DNA from: JANLUX01 sp031366005
GTDB taxonomy: Bacteria > Bacteroidota > Bacteroidia > AKYH767-A > OLB10
Direction of reading: 5' to 3'
DNA length: 52,619 nt
Assembly: GCA_031366005.1 (NCBI GenBank)
Contig: JANLZB010000084.1
Location: forward strand, 1 to 52,619
The first letter of the stretch is position 1, and the number at the start of each line of letters is the position of its first letter. Made by a program: the position numbers and the translations under genes. The notes under the pieces were generated by a model. It did not search any database. It was not told the DNA's origin and saw only the letters and a list, made by a program, of their open reading frames with translations. Positions 1 through 8,984 of the stretch are shown one piece after another.

Positions 1-40
1 CTATATAAAGTCTCAGCTCCCATTTTTCTGCATTTTCCAT
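1..40 (-). CDS. kaiB: KaiB-like protein, N-terminal fragment (cut by window edge)
   Basis: Reading leftwards from an ATG at 38-40, the first 13 codons give MENAEKWELRLYI before the window ends. The pattern of a Trp followed by a short beta-strand (ELRLYI) is how KaiB and KaiB-like proteins usually begin, with LYVAG-type strand 1. The start lies 22 nt after the stop of the kaiC-like gene on the same strand, so the two look like one operon in the order kaiC then kaiB. Only 40 nt are visible, so the call leans heavily on context. The thioredoxin-like fold and fold-switch residues of KaiB cannot be checked here. Confidence 0.6.
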   Translation of the reverse strand, partial: MENAEKWELRLYI

Positions 41-62
41 CGTAATTTTTTAATTAAATATT

Positions 63-1577
63 TTATTTGCCAGATTTTTTTCGAAGAACACTTTTATTGA
101 TCTTGTTACTTTTCTTTTCTTTAATTTCATTCAATGAATCATTTTCCTCCGGTTGACTTACAAGTTTAATTCCTTTATCAGTAATAATAAAATCTTTTAA
201 TGCACCCCAATATCCCATTCCTCTCGACTTAACTATTAACAACCTTCTTACTACCATGTGATCAAACGCTTCATTTTCCAGCTTTATCCAGGTATCTGCC
301 AATGATGAAACTGCTTCTTCTGTTGGATCCTTTTCAGTCATCTTTTTGCGTGTAAGAGAAGTGAACAATGCATTGATACTTTTTGTTTTAAGCACATCCA
401 ACAGTCTCACCATCATAGCTTTTACTTCTATGGTGCTGCCAACTGAAATTAAACTGCTGATGGGATCTATAATAACTGTTTGAGGCTTAAATTCTTTGAT
501 GTATTTATGAAGCGAAAGCAGATGCATTTCTAATCCATGCAATGAAGGCCTGGATGCATGAATAATGAGCAATCCAGATTTTAAATAAGGTTTAAAATTT
601 ATTCCAATTGACTGCATGTTGCGCAGCAGCTGATCAGGTGATTCTTCAAAAGAAAAAAATAAAACACGCTCATTTCTCATGCAACTGCTTAAAGTAAAAT
701 AAGCAGCAAGAATTGTTTTGGCTGTTCCGGCTGATCCCGTTATGAGAATACTGTTCCCCTTATACACGCCACCTCCTTTAAATAACTTATCAAATTCGGG
801 CAAACCGGTTGAGATTATTTCCTTAGATACTTTATGGTCTAATTTTAAAGAAGTAATGGGCAGAACAGATATACCTTGTTCATCAATTAAGAATGGATAT
901 TCATTAGTACCATGTGTGGAACCACGGTATTTTACAATCCTCAGTCTGCGTGTAGCAATCTGGTCTATTACCCGAAAATCGAGCAGTATAACACAATCAG
1001 AAACATATTCCTCTAATCCCTGTCTCGTTAAAGTATTTTCACCTCTTTCGCCTGTAATAATGGTGGTAACACCTTTTTGCTTTAACCACTGAAACAACCT
1101 GCGGATTTCTGAACGGAGAACCGCCTGATTATCCATGCCCGAGAATAAAGATTCTATAGTATCCAGCACTACACGCTTTGCGCCAATAATGTCAATAGCA
1201 TAATTTAAGCGAACAAATAATGCTTCAAGATCGTATTCACCTGTTTCTTCAATCTCTGATCGTTCAAAACGCACATGATCAATCTTGAGTTTTTTTTCAG
1301 CTGATAATTTTTCAAGATCAAAACCCATTGAATTTACATTCTTTGCAAGATCCTGTGCTGATTCTTCAAAACTCATAAATACACCGGGTTCTTTGTAGTC
1401 AGTAATTCCTTTCACCAGAAATTGTATTCCCATTAATGTTTTTCCACAGCCTGCGCTTCCGCAGATTAAAACCGGCCGGCCTTCAGGAAATCCTCCACCT
1501 GTTATTTCATCCAATCCCTCTATACCCGTTGGAGTCTTTGTTAGCTTAATGTCTTTTTTATTGATTGCTGGTTGCAT
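63..1577 (-). CDS. kaiC: KaiC-like double-RecA-domain ATPase
   Basis: The 504-residue protein has two RecA-like halves, close to the roughly 519 residues of cyanobacterial KaiC. Half 1 has Walker A GSAGCGKT (40-47), the Glu-Glu pair at 71-72 (FMSFEES) and Walker B VVLD (136-139). Half 2 has GSAGTAKT (281-288), Glu-Glu at 311-312 and Walker B VIID (368-371). The segment T419-EEAV-S424-S425 aligns with the T426/S431/T432 phosphorylation region of Synechococcus KaiC, and the following LADTWIKLEN matches its TDTIILLQ. The second Walker A has Ala in place of the usual Gly before Lys. KaiC family members are ATPases and autokinases in clocks or in less defined stress and timing circuits. A kaiB-like start follows 22 nt downstream; no kaiA is visible. 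Clock function is inference. Confidence 0.88.
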   Translation of the reverse strand: MQPAINKKDIKLTKTPTGIEGLDEITGGGFPEGRPVLICGSAGCGKTLMGIQFLVKGITDYKEPGVFMSFEESAQDLAKNVNSMGFDLEKLSAEKKLKIDHVRFERSEIEETGEYDLEALFVRLNYAIDIIGAKRVVLDTIESLFSGMDNQAVLRSEIRRLFQWLKQKGVTTIITGERGENTLTRQGLEEYVSDCVILLDFRVIDQIATRRLRIVKYRGSTHGTNEYPFLIDEQGISVLPITSLKLDHKVSKEIISTGLPEFDKLFKGGGVYKGNSILITGSAGTAKTILAAYFTLSSCMRNERVLFFSFEESPDQLLRNMQSIGINFKPYLKSGLLIIHASRPSLHGLEMHLLSLHKYIKEFKPQTVIIDPISSLISVGSTIEVKAMMVRLLDVLKTKSINALFTSLTRKKMTEKDPTEEAVSSLADTWIKLENEAFDHMVVRRLLIVKSRGMGYWGALKDFIITDKGIKLVSQPEENDSLNEIKEKKSNKINKSVLRKKSGK

Positions 1578-1725
1578 AAATCTTTATTTCAAAATTTACC
1601 TTTTTTTTCGAAGGGTTTAAAGATATGGAAATTCAAAAATTGTATGACAGTATTTAGCATTTAGCACACCTATCGTTCATTACAAACCCTTTTGATATAT
1701 TGAAGACATACTTCATTAAAAAAAA

Positions 1726-2091
1726 CTATTCACCTTCCGGAATAAATTTCAGTGAAACAGAATTAACACAATGTCTTGTATTCTTTTCGGTGAGTTGTTC
1801 TCCAATAAAAACATGACCGAGATGTGCTTCACAATTATTGCAAATTATTTCTACGCGTCTTCCATCTGCATCTGGAACACGTCTGACAGCACCTGGTATT
1901 TCATCATCAAAGCTGGGCCATCCGCAATGAGAATCAAATTTATTTTCTGATTTATATAATGGAGTATTGCATCGCCTGCAAACATAAGTGCCTTTGTCTT
2001 TCATATTGTTATATTCTCCTGTAAAAGGCATTTCTGTTCCCTTGTGAATAATTACTCTTTCTTCCTCCGGTGTTAATTTATTATAGTTCAT
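1726..2091 (-). CDS. msrB: Peptide-methionine (R)-S-oxide reductase MsrB
   Basis: This 121-residue protein has the full MsrB signature. Zinc ligands form two CxxC pairs at C38/C41 and C84/C87. HCGWPSF at 55-61 carries the probable resolving Cys56. CEAHLGHVF follows at 87-95, and RHCVNSVSL at 106-114 carries the catalytic Cys108. The enzyme reduces the R form of methionine sulfoxide in proteins using thioredoxin. No signal peptide is seen, so it should be cytoplasmic. It is encoded alone, 148 nt upstream of the kaiC-like start and on the same strand, so co-transcription with kaiC is possible but not shown. Confidence 0.95.
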   Translation of the reverse strand: MNYNKLTPEEERVIIHKGTEMPFTGEYNNMKDKGTYVCRRCNTPLYKSENKFDSHCGWPSFDDEIPGAVRRVPDADGRRVEIICNNCEAHLGHVFIGEQLTEKNTRHCVNSVSLKFIPEGE

Positions 2092-2227
2092 TATTTTTAT
2101 TTGAAATGATTAAATACAAATTTACATACTACATCATAAATGGAAATTTTGAAGACAATAAATCATTGCTATTATTACATGGATATCTGCTGGCACAACA
2201 ATTTAATCTGTTCTAAAAAAACACTGC

Positions 2228-2404
2228 ATGAAAAAGCAAGAAGATAATACAATAACGAACAAGGAAGAGGTGAGTAAAAGAATAGATAAGCTTGATCCCA
2301 ATAACAATAAAAACCTGCAGCAAAAGCCCATAGTAAAGAGGCGTGGAAAAAAAGTGCATGATGATGGTTTTGAACATCGCACCAGCAATGAAATTGTTTC
2401 TTAA
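2228..2404 (+). CDS. Small charged hypothetical protein (58 aa)
   Basis: The ATG at 2228 opens a 58-codon frame ending in TAA. The product is almost wholly polar, with an acidic first half (MKKQEDNTITNKEEV) and a basic stretch PIVKRRGKKVHDDG. It has no membrane segment or signal peptide and looks intrinsically disordered. No clear ribosome binding site is seen, but Bacteroidota often lack one. The composition is protein-like and the frame fits the gap between the minus-strand msrB gene and the tRNA. I do not recognise the family. Confidence 0.45.
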   Translation: MKKQEDNTITNKEEVSKRIDKLDPNNNKNLQQKPIVKRRGKKVHDDGFEHRTSNEIVS

Positions 2405-2437
2405 AAATTATTTTTTATCATTAAAATTCAAATCAAA

Positions 2438-2515
2438 ATGACAGCAATGTGGTGGGTTTATCTGGGAATTGCAGTAATTGCCGTAGGGCTCTATTACAAG
2501 CTGCGAAAAAAATAG
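2438..2515 (+). CDS. Putative 25-residue single-span membrane microprotein
   Basis: A 25-codon frame starts 33 nt after the previous small ORF. The product begins MTAMWWVYLGIAVIAVG and ends YYKLRKK: one hydrophobic helix of about 18 residues with a positive C-terminal tail. This is the usual layout of bacterial membrane microproteins with the tail in the cytoplasm. It is too short for codon statistics, so the call rests on the protein-like hydrophobic pattern and the position between a small ORF and a tRNA gene. Function unknown. Confidence 0.4.
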   Translation: MTAMWWVYLGIAVIAVGLYYKLRKK

Positions 2516-2528
2516 TTGGAGTAATAAG

Positions 2529-2602
2529 TAGCGAAAGGGGGAGTCGAACCCCCGACCTCAGGGTTATGAATCCTGCGCTCTAACCATCTGAGCTACCTCG
2601 CC
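2529..2602 (-). tRNA. tRNA-Met (anticodon CAT), probably elongator
   Basis: On the minus strand the sequence starts GGCGAGGTAGCTCAG, has the D loop ATGGTTAGAGC, an anticodon stem-loop with loop TTCATAA (anticodon CAT) and a T arm GGGGGTTCGACTCCCCC. The acceptor stem is GGCGAGG with TTTCGCT and includes G-U pairs; the discriminator base is A and CCA is not encoded. The first pair is G-U, not the mismatch typical of initiator tRNA, which favours elongator Met. A tRNA-Ile carrying lysidine in a CAT anticodon cannot be fully excluded. Confidence 0.93.
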
Positions 2603-2745
2603 AATTCAACCTTTTTCAAAAGGAGCGCAAATGTAAAAAAATATAAATTAGAAGATTTTTCATCCTAAAAAGTTAACCACTTGCAGATAAGATTGTTAAG
2701 TTGTGAATCCAAAAAAAACCAATTTATCACAGCAAAATTTTCCCT

Positions 2746-5082
2746 TCATTTCATTTTCCATCCTTTTTTATATCCCTTCTCAAATGATTTCATTTTCCGG
2801 TCTCTGTTAGAATATTCACGAACATAATCATTTGAGTACTTCTCACCCGGATGCTCCAATTTATCTTTTTTTCCAATTTTAATTCCTAATTGATAAAGCG
2901 ATCCTTTCAATTGCCTGTAATCATAATTGCGGCTTATCAATAATCGAAAAATATTTAAAGCTTTATCCAATTCATCACGTGAAGTGTATTGTTCGCCTGC
3001 GTAAAATAGAAATCCATTATTTGCTTTGTACAATAAATAATCATAAAATGATTCGTGTGAAATATTAAAGCGGCTTACATTATTGTCAGAATAATATTTT
3101 GTCACTTCGTTATAAGTTATTTCTGCATTGCGATAGTCACCTTCTTTTTGCTTCACATTTACCTGTGCTAGCTTTTTTAAATAAGTAGCTGCAGGGATAA
3201 TTGCGGAGTGCTCTTTCACAATCTCGCGGATGTTTACACCACAATCTTTGTTTTCATCATTTACCTTTTCAGCACTGATAAAAAAATCATCCGCTTTTAT
3301 ATAATCAGGAATTAACAGCGCATCTTTTCCATGAAGATATAATTCATCAAACTCACGCTGTGCATTTTCACATTGCTGACTGAATATTTTTTTTCGTAAT
3401 TCTTCCAGCCGTTTGTTAAATATTTTTTCTGTTGCAAGCGAATATTTTGCCTGCATATCTGCAATGTTTCTGATACTATTTCTTGCTTCGGTTAATTTAT
3501 TGCTGTTTACCAGGCTATCTCCCTTATCAAGTTTTATAAAAATCAATGGACGTGCAGCATTTGTTTTCAATGAGGGTAATTCTGCATTTGGAGAGAAACC
3601 ATAATCCGTTTCCATTTGTGATGCTGTATCAAAAGAATTTAGAGCGCTTTCGTATTGTTTATTGGCCAATGCTTGTTTTCCTTCTTCAATTTTTGTGAAG
3701 TAACGTTCACGTGTAATCTCTTTTAATATTTTACGTGCTGCGGAGTCATCGTTAATATCATTGTTATTGTTTCGCTGATATTTAATTGCATCTGCAATTG
3801 ATTGTTCTGCTTTATCAAATTGTTTTTTATCTAAAAAATTCTGTGCATCTTTCAGATAATCATTATAAATTCCGTTTTTAGCTGTTCTTATTCCTTTAAA
3901 TAACTCGTCATTGCATCTAACGTTAGAATATTTATCACAAATATTTTTTGCATTATCATAAAACTCCAGTGCTTTATGATATTCCTTTTCATTTATTTGT
4001 TGTACACCTTTATCTAAAATTGATTCATATAAATCGCCCAGCAATTGATAGGTTAATCTTCTGGTGTCAGGATCAGGATCAAAACGAAATAAAATATCAT
4101 CTGCCTTAGCAATTGCTGAATTATAATTATTGTTTCTGTAATCAATCAAAGCAAGTTGCAGTAGTGCAGGTGCAAACCCGGGATGTGCTGCCAGCGATTG
4201 TTGAAAATAATTCATTGCACCATTCGTGTTTCCGTGAGTCAGCAAGTCCATTGCACGGTCATAGTAAGCAAGATACAGGGTGCTGAATACCATATCAAGA
4301 TCATGCTGAACAATTGCAGCTTGTGAATGAAAGTAACTGAGGTTGTTCAGCATTTTTGCCGGATCAAATGCTTGCAGCGAAAGCTGGTTATTGTAATTTT
4401 TATTTTCAATTGCAGTTGCAATATGATTGGCATCTGATAACTTTTGCTGCTGAAGATTGAAATGATCAATATCATGCGGATTGATGGACTGTAACAAATT
4501 GATATTGTCTGTTAATGCCGCAGCATCAGTGTAATATTGTTTTATTAAATTAACTCGTTCATTAAATTGAATAATATCATTCGAACTGTAAACTGGAAAA
4601 AAATTTTCGGTTGAATGATGAGTAACCCTCCCCAATGAATCATTATATATAGCTTCTTTTTTATCTGGTTTTCTGTTACGCACATCCACATTATTTAAAG
4701 AAACAGAAGAGAGAAGGTTATTACCATTCCATGTCTTAATAATGAATTGAACTTGTGATGGTATAAGCAGATTGCTCACATCAAACCCTTTGTAATACAC
4801 ATCACCACTTACTGTAATCTCTTCTGATACAATACTTGTCTGTTGCAATGGTTCACGTGTACTTGAAACCATTGTTTGATCAGTTGTAATGGTGAATTGT
4901 GCGTTTCGCTGAGGTTTGCCATTCCCTTCTGCAAGCGAAGTAATTATTCCGTTTGTATTATTTGCACTCAGCGAATATCTGATAACAGTTTGCTGGTGAA
5001 CTTTTTCTTCTTTAACAAAAGGTCTTTGTGCATTTGCATTGAAAGGTTGAATCAACAAAAGAAAAATAATTATTTTTTTCAT
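2746..5082 (-). CDS. Secreted tetratricopeptide-repeat protein
   Basis: The 778-residue protein starts with a clear signal peptide (MKKIIIFLLLIQPFNANAQ, cleavage after Ala-Gln or nearby). Residues 20-160 look like beta-rich segments. From about 265 onward there are helix pairs of TPR type, for example AMDLLTHGNTNGAMNYFQQ followed by ALLQLALIDYRNNNYNSAI, and several KQFDKAEQSI-like units further on. The C-terminus is very basic (KKGWKMK). TPR arrays bind protein partners; a periplasmic or outer-membrane scaffold is plausible. The gene is monocistronic and divergent from the acetyltransferase gene. I do not recognise a named family. Confidence 0.75.
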   Translation of the reverse strand: MKKIIIFLLLIQPFNANAQRPFVKEEKVHQQTVIRYSLSANNTNGIITSLAEGNGKPQRNAQFTITTDQTMVSSTREPLQQTSIVSEEITVSGDVYYKGFDVSNLLIPSQVQFIIKTWNGNNLLSSVSLNNVDVRNRKPDKKEAIYNDSLGRVTHHSTENFFPVYSSNDIIQFNERVNLIKQYYTDAAALTDNINLLQSINPHDIDHFNLQQQKLSDANHIATAIENKNYNNQLSLQAFDPAKMLNNLSYFHSQAAIVQHDLDMVFSTLYLAYYDRAMDLLTHGNTNGAMNYFQQSLAAHPGFAPALLQLALIDYRNNNYNSAIAKADDILFRFDPDPDTRRLTYQLLGDLYESILDKGVQQINEKEYHKALEFYDNAKNICDKYSNVRCNDELFKGIRTAKNGIYNDYLKDAQNFLDKKQFDKAEQSIADAIKYQRNNNNDINDDSAARKILKEITRERYFTKIEEGKQALANKQYESALNSFDTASQMETDYGFSPNAELPSLKTNAARPLIFIKLDKGDSLVNSNKLTEARNSIRNIADMQAKYSLATEKIFNKRLEELRKKIFSQQCENAQREFDELYLHGKDALLIPDYIKADDFFISAEKVNDENKDCGVNIREIVKEHSAIIPAATYLKKLAQVNVKQKEGDYRNAEITYNEVTKYYSDNNVSRFNISHESFYDYLLYKANNGFLFYAGEQYTSRDELDKALNIFRLLISRNYDYRQLKGSLYQLGIKIGKKDKLEHPGEKYSNDYVREYSNRDRKMKSFEKGYKKGWKMK

Positions 5083-5200
5083 AGAGGTAAAATTACTTCC
5101 GCCAAATTACAAACGATGTTCCATCTGCAAAATGCTTAATGCAAAATTCACTGAAAGATGCTCACAATGGTTGATTAATTTCGCAGCAAACAAATTAACA

Positions 5201-5632
5201 ATGAACCACCTGGTAGAATTTGCTGAAACAAATGATCAAGTTTTAAATTGCTTTGATGCAATGCATGCTTTACGCCCTCATCTTGAAAAAGAAAAGTTTG
5301 TATCCCTGATTAACCAAATGAAAAAGGAGGGATATATTCTTGCCTATATCAAAGAAGAAGACAAGGTAGTAGCTGTTACGGGTTATCGTTATTTACATCA
5401 TTTGTATTGTGGAAAATTAATTTATGTTGACGACCTGAGCACCATGCAGCAATACCGTAAAAAAGGTTATGCTAAAAAACTAATGGATTTTATCACGAGC
5501 GAAGCAAGAAAAAATTGCAATCATATTGATCTTGATTCAGCCTGCGGACCGCACCGTTATGATGCGCATCGTTTTTATCTGCGTTATGGATTTAATATTA
5601 CCAGCCACCATTTTGCTTTTGTTTTGCAATGA
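5201..5632 (+). CDS. GNAT-family N-acetyltransferase
   Basis: The predicted 143-residue protein starts at the ATG at 5201 (MNHLVEFAETNDQ). A longer reading from 5132 would add residues that do not look like a GNAT N-terminus, so I prefer the later start. Motif A is seen as VDDLSTMQQYRKKGYAKKL, in which QYRKKGYA is the acetyl-CoA pyrophosphate-binding Q/RxxGxA loop. The C-terminal HRFYLRYGF matches the usual helix 4/strand 5 region (FYxxxGF). It should transfer an acetyl group from acetyl-CoA to an unknown amine. There is no signal peptide. Confidence 0.85.
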   Translation: MNHLVEFAETNDQVLNCFDAMHALRPHLEKEKFVSLINQMKKEGYILAYIKEEDKVVAVTGYRYLHHLYCGKLIYVDDLSTMQQYRKKGYAKKLMDFITSEARKNCNHIDLDSACGPHRYDAHRFYLRYGFNITSHHFAFVLQ

Positions 5633-5669
5633 GAAACATTTTACATTGAGAGCAGCAAATTCTTTAATT

Positions 5670-6656
5670 TTAAAACTTATGATATGTTTCTGAGCGGTTC
5701 TGTATAATGTTAGTACCACTAGTATCAACATACGAATTAGTATAACTTAAATTAATAAAAACAGAAGTTCCCGAAACTGAATAAGTTCCAATTCCTGAAT
5801 AAGTGTGGGTAGTTCCCTGGTAAAACCAAGACTGCACTGGTATGGATATCTGGTGTCCGGTTTGAATAATATCAAGGTCTAAATTCGGTGTATAACAATT
5901 GACTCCATTTGCCAGTGTAACCCTGTTATTGACAGAACCAGAAATAAAAATATCTGTAATACAATCAGGAAACCCCGAAGGTGCAGTAACATTACATGTA
6001 TATGATCCATTCATAAACTCAGCAGCATTTTTTATCCTCACTGTCCTCACCACCGAATCCTTATCACCATCGGAATCATACACCACGTAGGAAATCCTGT
6101 AAGTGGCTGCAGAATCTTTATTTACTGAACCATACACTATCACATTAGAAGTAATATTTCCATCCTCCGCATCATAAGCAACAAATCCTGAATCAATATA
6201 TGCAGCATTTAAAGTTGAAACAATATTACTGCCACCAAATAAACTTATCACAGGTAAACTGTTAGGCACAGGAAGCACGCTAAGGTTAAATGATTTACTG
6301 AATGTTTTGTTATTATCCACGGAAGTGCCGGTTATGGTAATAACAAAATTCCCTGTGTCAGCATTCAGGTTTGCATGAATAGTTTCAGTCAAAGTGAAAT
6401 CAGGTTCTCCTTTATCAGGGCTGAAATTAACTGTTACGCCAGCCGGCATACCTGTTGCCGTAATTTTCACTTCTTCTTTATTCCCTCCCAGGAAAAAAAC
6501 TTTTAAACCAATGTCCTGTGTTTTTCCAAGTATGATACTGGTATTAGTCACCCCCGTTATTTTAAAATCCATTGTATTCTTTTCTTCCTCTTTTTTACAA
6601 GAGTTAAATAACGCAATGATGATGATTAAAAAATAAATTTTTTTGATTAGCTTCAT
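5670..6656 (-). CDS. Lipoprotein with Ig-like DUF5011-type domain
   Basis: The 328-residue product has a lipoprotein signal (MKLIKKIYFLIIIIALFNSC, lipid on Cys20, then KKEEE). Residues about 130-210 follow the DUF5011 surface Ig-like pattern: NAAYIDSGFVAYDAEDGNITS, then a VNKDSAATYRISYVVYDSDG core and a VVRTVRI strand. The last 120 residues are beta-rich, resembling the C-terminal beta-sandwich of many Bacteroidota surface lipoproteins. It is likely an outer-membrane or surface lipoprotein of unknown ligand. It follows the prolyl oligopeptidase gene on the same strand by 27 nt, so the two may be co-transcribed. Confidence 0.75.
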   Translation of the reverse strand: MKLIKKIYFLIIIIALFNSCKKEEEKNTMDFKITGVTNTSIILGKTQDIGLKVFFLGGNKEEVKITATGMPAGVTVNFSPDKGEPDFTLTETIHANLNADTGNFVITITGTSVDNNKTFSKSFNLSVLPVPNSLPVISLFGGSNIVSTLNAAYIDSGFVAYDAEDGNITSNVIVYGSVNKDSAATYRISYVVYDSDGDKDSVVRTVRIKNAAEFMNGSYTCNVTAPSGFPDCITDIFISGSVNNRVTLANGVNCYTPNLDLDIIQTGHQISIPVQSWFYQGTTHTYSGIGTYSVSGTSVFINLSYTNSYVDTSGTNIIQNRSETYHKF

Positions 6657-6683
6657 TAAACAGATAATTACATTTTGAGAATA

Positions 6684-8798
6684 TTAAAATTTCATTCCTA
6701 ACTGATAGAACATAAAAGCAAAAATATCCGCCTGTTCATCAATTAATTTTCCTGTTGGTTTGCCTGCACCATGTCCGGCATTGGTATCAACACGAATCAA
6801 TACAGGATTATCACCCTTTTGTTTTTCCTGCAGTGTTGCAATAAATTTAAATGAATGTGCAGGTACCACCCGGTCATCATGATCTGCAGTGGTGACCAGT
6901 GTTGCAGGATATTTTACATTGTCTTTTATATTATGCAAAGGAGAGTATTTATATAAAGCATTAAATTCTGTGCTGTCATCACTTGATCCGTAATCAGTCA
7001 CCCAGCTCCAGCCGATGGTGAATTTATGATAACGTATCATATCCATCACACCTACAGCCGGCAAAGCTACTTTAAACAGGTCAGGTCGCTGAGTCATAAC
7101 TGCGCCAACCAGTAGTCCGCCATTTGAGCGCCCGCTGATGGCCAACTTAGCCGATGATGTATATTTATTTTTAATCAGGTATTCTGCTGCAGCAATAAAA
7201 TCATCAAACACATTTTGCTTTTTCAGTTTCGTTCCTGCTTTGTGCCATTCTTCTCCATACTCACCTCCACCACGTAAATTCGCCATTGCAAAAATTCCAC
7301 CTTGTTCAAGAAAAACCATTCGCTCAGGTTTAAATTCGGGTGTTTTACTAATGTCAAATCCTCCGTAACCAAACAACAGTGCAGGAGTATTCGCATCGGG
7401 TTTCAATCCTTTTTTGTGTACGATAAACATTGGAATCCGTGTGCCATCCTTGCTTTCATAAAACACCTGCTTAGTTTCATAATCAGCAGGATTAAAAGGC
7501 AGCTTCGGTTTCACATGTTCACTTAACCGGTTATTATATACATTAAAACGGTAAATCACAGCAGGAGAAGTAAAAGTGGTAAAGGAAAAAAACACCGTGC
7601 TGTCAAACATACTTGAGTTAATCTGTTCCACTGTGCCTAAATTTCCGAGTGGGATTTCCGATTCCATCTTACCCTGCATGTTATAAACAAATAAGCGGCT
7701 TGAAGCATCTTTCATATAATGTAAAATTAATTTGCCTCCTGCAATTTTTGCATCCTTTAAAATATCAGATTGTTCAGGCACCAGGTCTTTCCATTGCTGT
7801 ATTTGATAATTAATGCTGTTGATCAACACTAATTTCTTCCGTGGTGCATTGTAATTGGTCATAAAAATTAAATTATCACCTACATTTCCCACCAGGTTAA
7901 AGTCTGAATCAAAAGTTTTTACCACCTCTCGTAGTACTCCGTTATTATTTCGCAAATCGCTGATCAGTAAATTATTTCCACTGGTTGATTCAGCCCCTGA
8001 AATCACCAGAAATCTTTCATCTTCTGTTGTTACAGCGTTAAATGTTCTTAATGGATGGGAATTATCACCATACACCATCGAATCTTTTTCTTGAGGCGTG
8101 TTTAGCCGGTGATAAAAGATTTTATGATTTTCATTTTTGTCAGTGTACAAACTTGCATCTCCACGTGCAGCATCATAACGGCTGTAAAAAAATCCTGAGT
8201 CTTTCCATGCAATTGATGAAAACTTCACCCATCCCAGCTTCTCAGGTAATGATTTCATAGTTGATACTTCTTTAATGCGCACTTCATTCCAGTCACTTCC
8301 TGCGTTGCTTAATACAAATGCCATGTGTTTTCCATCTTTTGAAGGAACGGTTTGGGTAATTGCAGTAGTACCATCGGTCGAAATTTTATTCGGATCAAAA
8401 TAAGCCATCGGTACATACTGCAAACTTTTCATCAAAAAAAGCACCGGCTGATTTTGCAGTCCGTCATTCTTGTAATAAAAATATCTTGTGCCAGCTTTAA
8501 AGGGTGGAGTGTATTTTGGATAATTCCACAATGCAGTCATTCGTTTTTTCAGCGTATCACGAAAAGGAATTTGTTGCAGATATTTTTCAGTAAAGTCATT
8601 CTGTTGTTTCACCCATTCTGCTGTTTCAGGCGCGTGATCATCCTCCAGCAATCGGTACGGATCTGGCACATTCACTCCAAAATAAACATCCTCTATTTTC
8701 GATTTATGACTAATAGGGTAGGAGAGGTGCAGTTGCGCATAAGCACCAAAATTCAACATCAAAAAATTTATTAATAAAACACCAATTATTTTTTTCAT
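6684..8798 (-). CDS. Secreted prolyl oligopeptidase (peptidase family S9A)
   Basis: I place the start at 8798, giving 704 residues that begin with a signal peptide (MKKIIGVLLINFLMLNFGAYAQ). A frame open to 8894 would prepend residues encoded by a heptamer repeat, which is clearly non-coding. An N-terminal beta-propeller (about 90-440) is followed by an alpha/beta hydrolase domain. Catalytic residues fit S9A: nucleophile Ser in GRSNGG (about 557), Asp in ADHDDRVVPAHS (about 640) and His in NAGHGAG (about 674). Family members cleave after proline in short peptides. The signal peptide points to the periplasm. Its leader carries 13 tandem heptamers. Confidence 0.93.
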   Translation of the reverse strand: MKKIIGVLLINFLMLNFGAYAQLHLSYPISHKSKIEDVYFGVNVPDPYRLLEDDHAPETAEWVKQQNDFTEKYLQQIPFRDTLKKRMTALWNYPKYTPPFKAGTRYFYYKNDGLQNQPVLFLMKSLQYVPMAYFDPNKISTDGTTAITQTVPSKDGKHMAFVLSNAGSDWNEVRIKEVSTMKSLPEKLGWVKFSSIAWKDSGFFYSRYDAARGDASLYTDKNENHKIFYHRLNTPQEKDSMVYGDNSHPLRTFNAVTTEDERFLVISGAESTSGNNLLISDLRNNNGVLREVVKTFDSDFNLVGNVGDNLIFMTNYNAPRKKLVLINSINYQIQQWKDLVPEQSDILKDAKIAGGKLILHYMKDASSRLFVYNMQGKMESEIPLGNLGTVEQINSSMFDSTVFFSFTTFTSPAVIYRFNVYNNRLSEHVKPKLPFNPADYETKQVFYESKDGTRIPMFIVHKKGLKPDANTPALLFGYGGFDISKTPEFKPERMVFLEQGGIFAMANLRGGGEYGEEWHKAGTKLKKQNVFDDFIAAAEYLIKNKYTSSAKLAISGRSNGGLLVGAVMTQRPDLFKVALPAVGVMDMIRYHKFTIGWSWVTDYGSSDDSTEFNALYKYSPLHNIKDNVKYPATLVTTADHDDRVVPAHSFKFIATLQEKQKGDNPVLIRVDTNAGHGAGKPTGKLIDEQADIFAFMFYQLGMKF

Positions 8799-8820
8799 AA
8801 TTATTTTTTTTTCAATAAAT

Positions 8821-8911
<91 letters not shown>

Positions 8912-8984
8912 CCTTTCGTGCTGCAAAATAAAATCTATTTTCGTAACCTGAAGCAATTACCTCTATTCACTTAATAATTATTAC

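Noticed and set aside
1578..1725. kaiA upstream of kaiC
   Set aside because: The spacer is only 148 nt and the next gene is msrB.
2203..2388. 61-codon minus-strand frame opposite the small charged ORF
   Set aside because: Composition (Cys/Ser/Phe-rich) looks like an antisense shadow of the Lys/Asp-rich plus-strand ORF.
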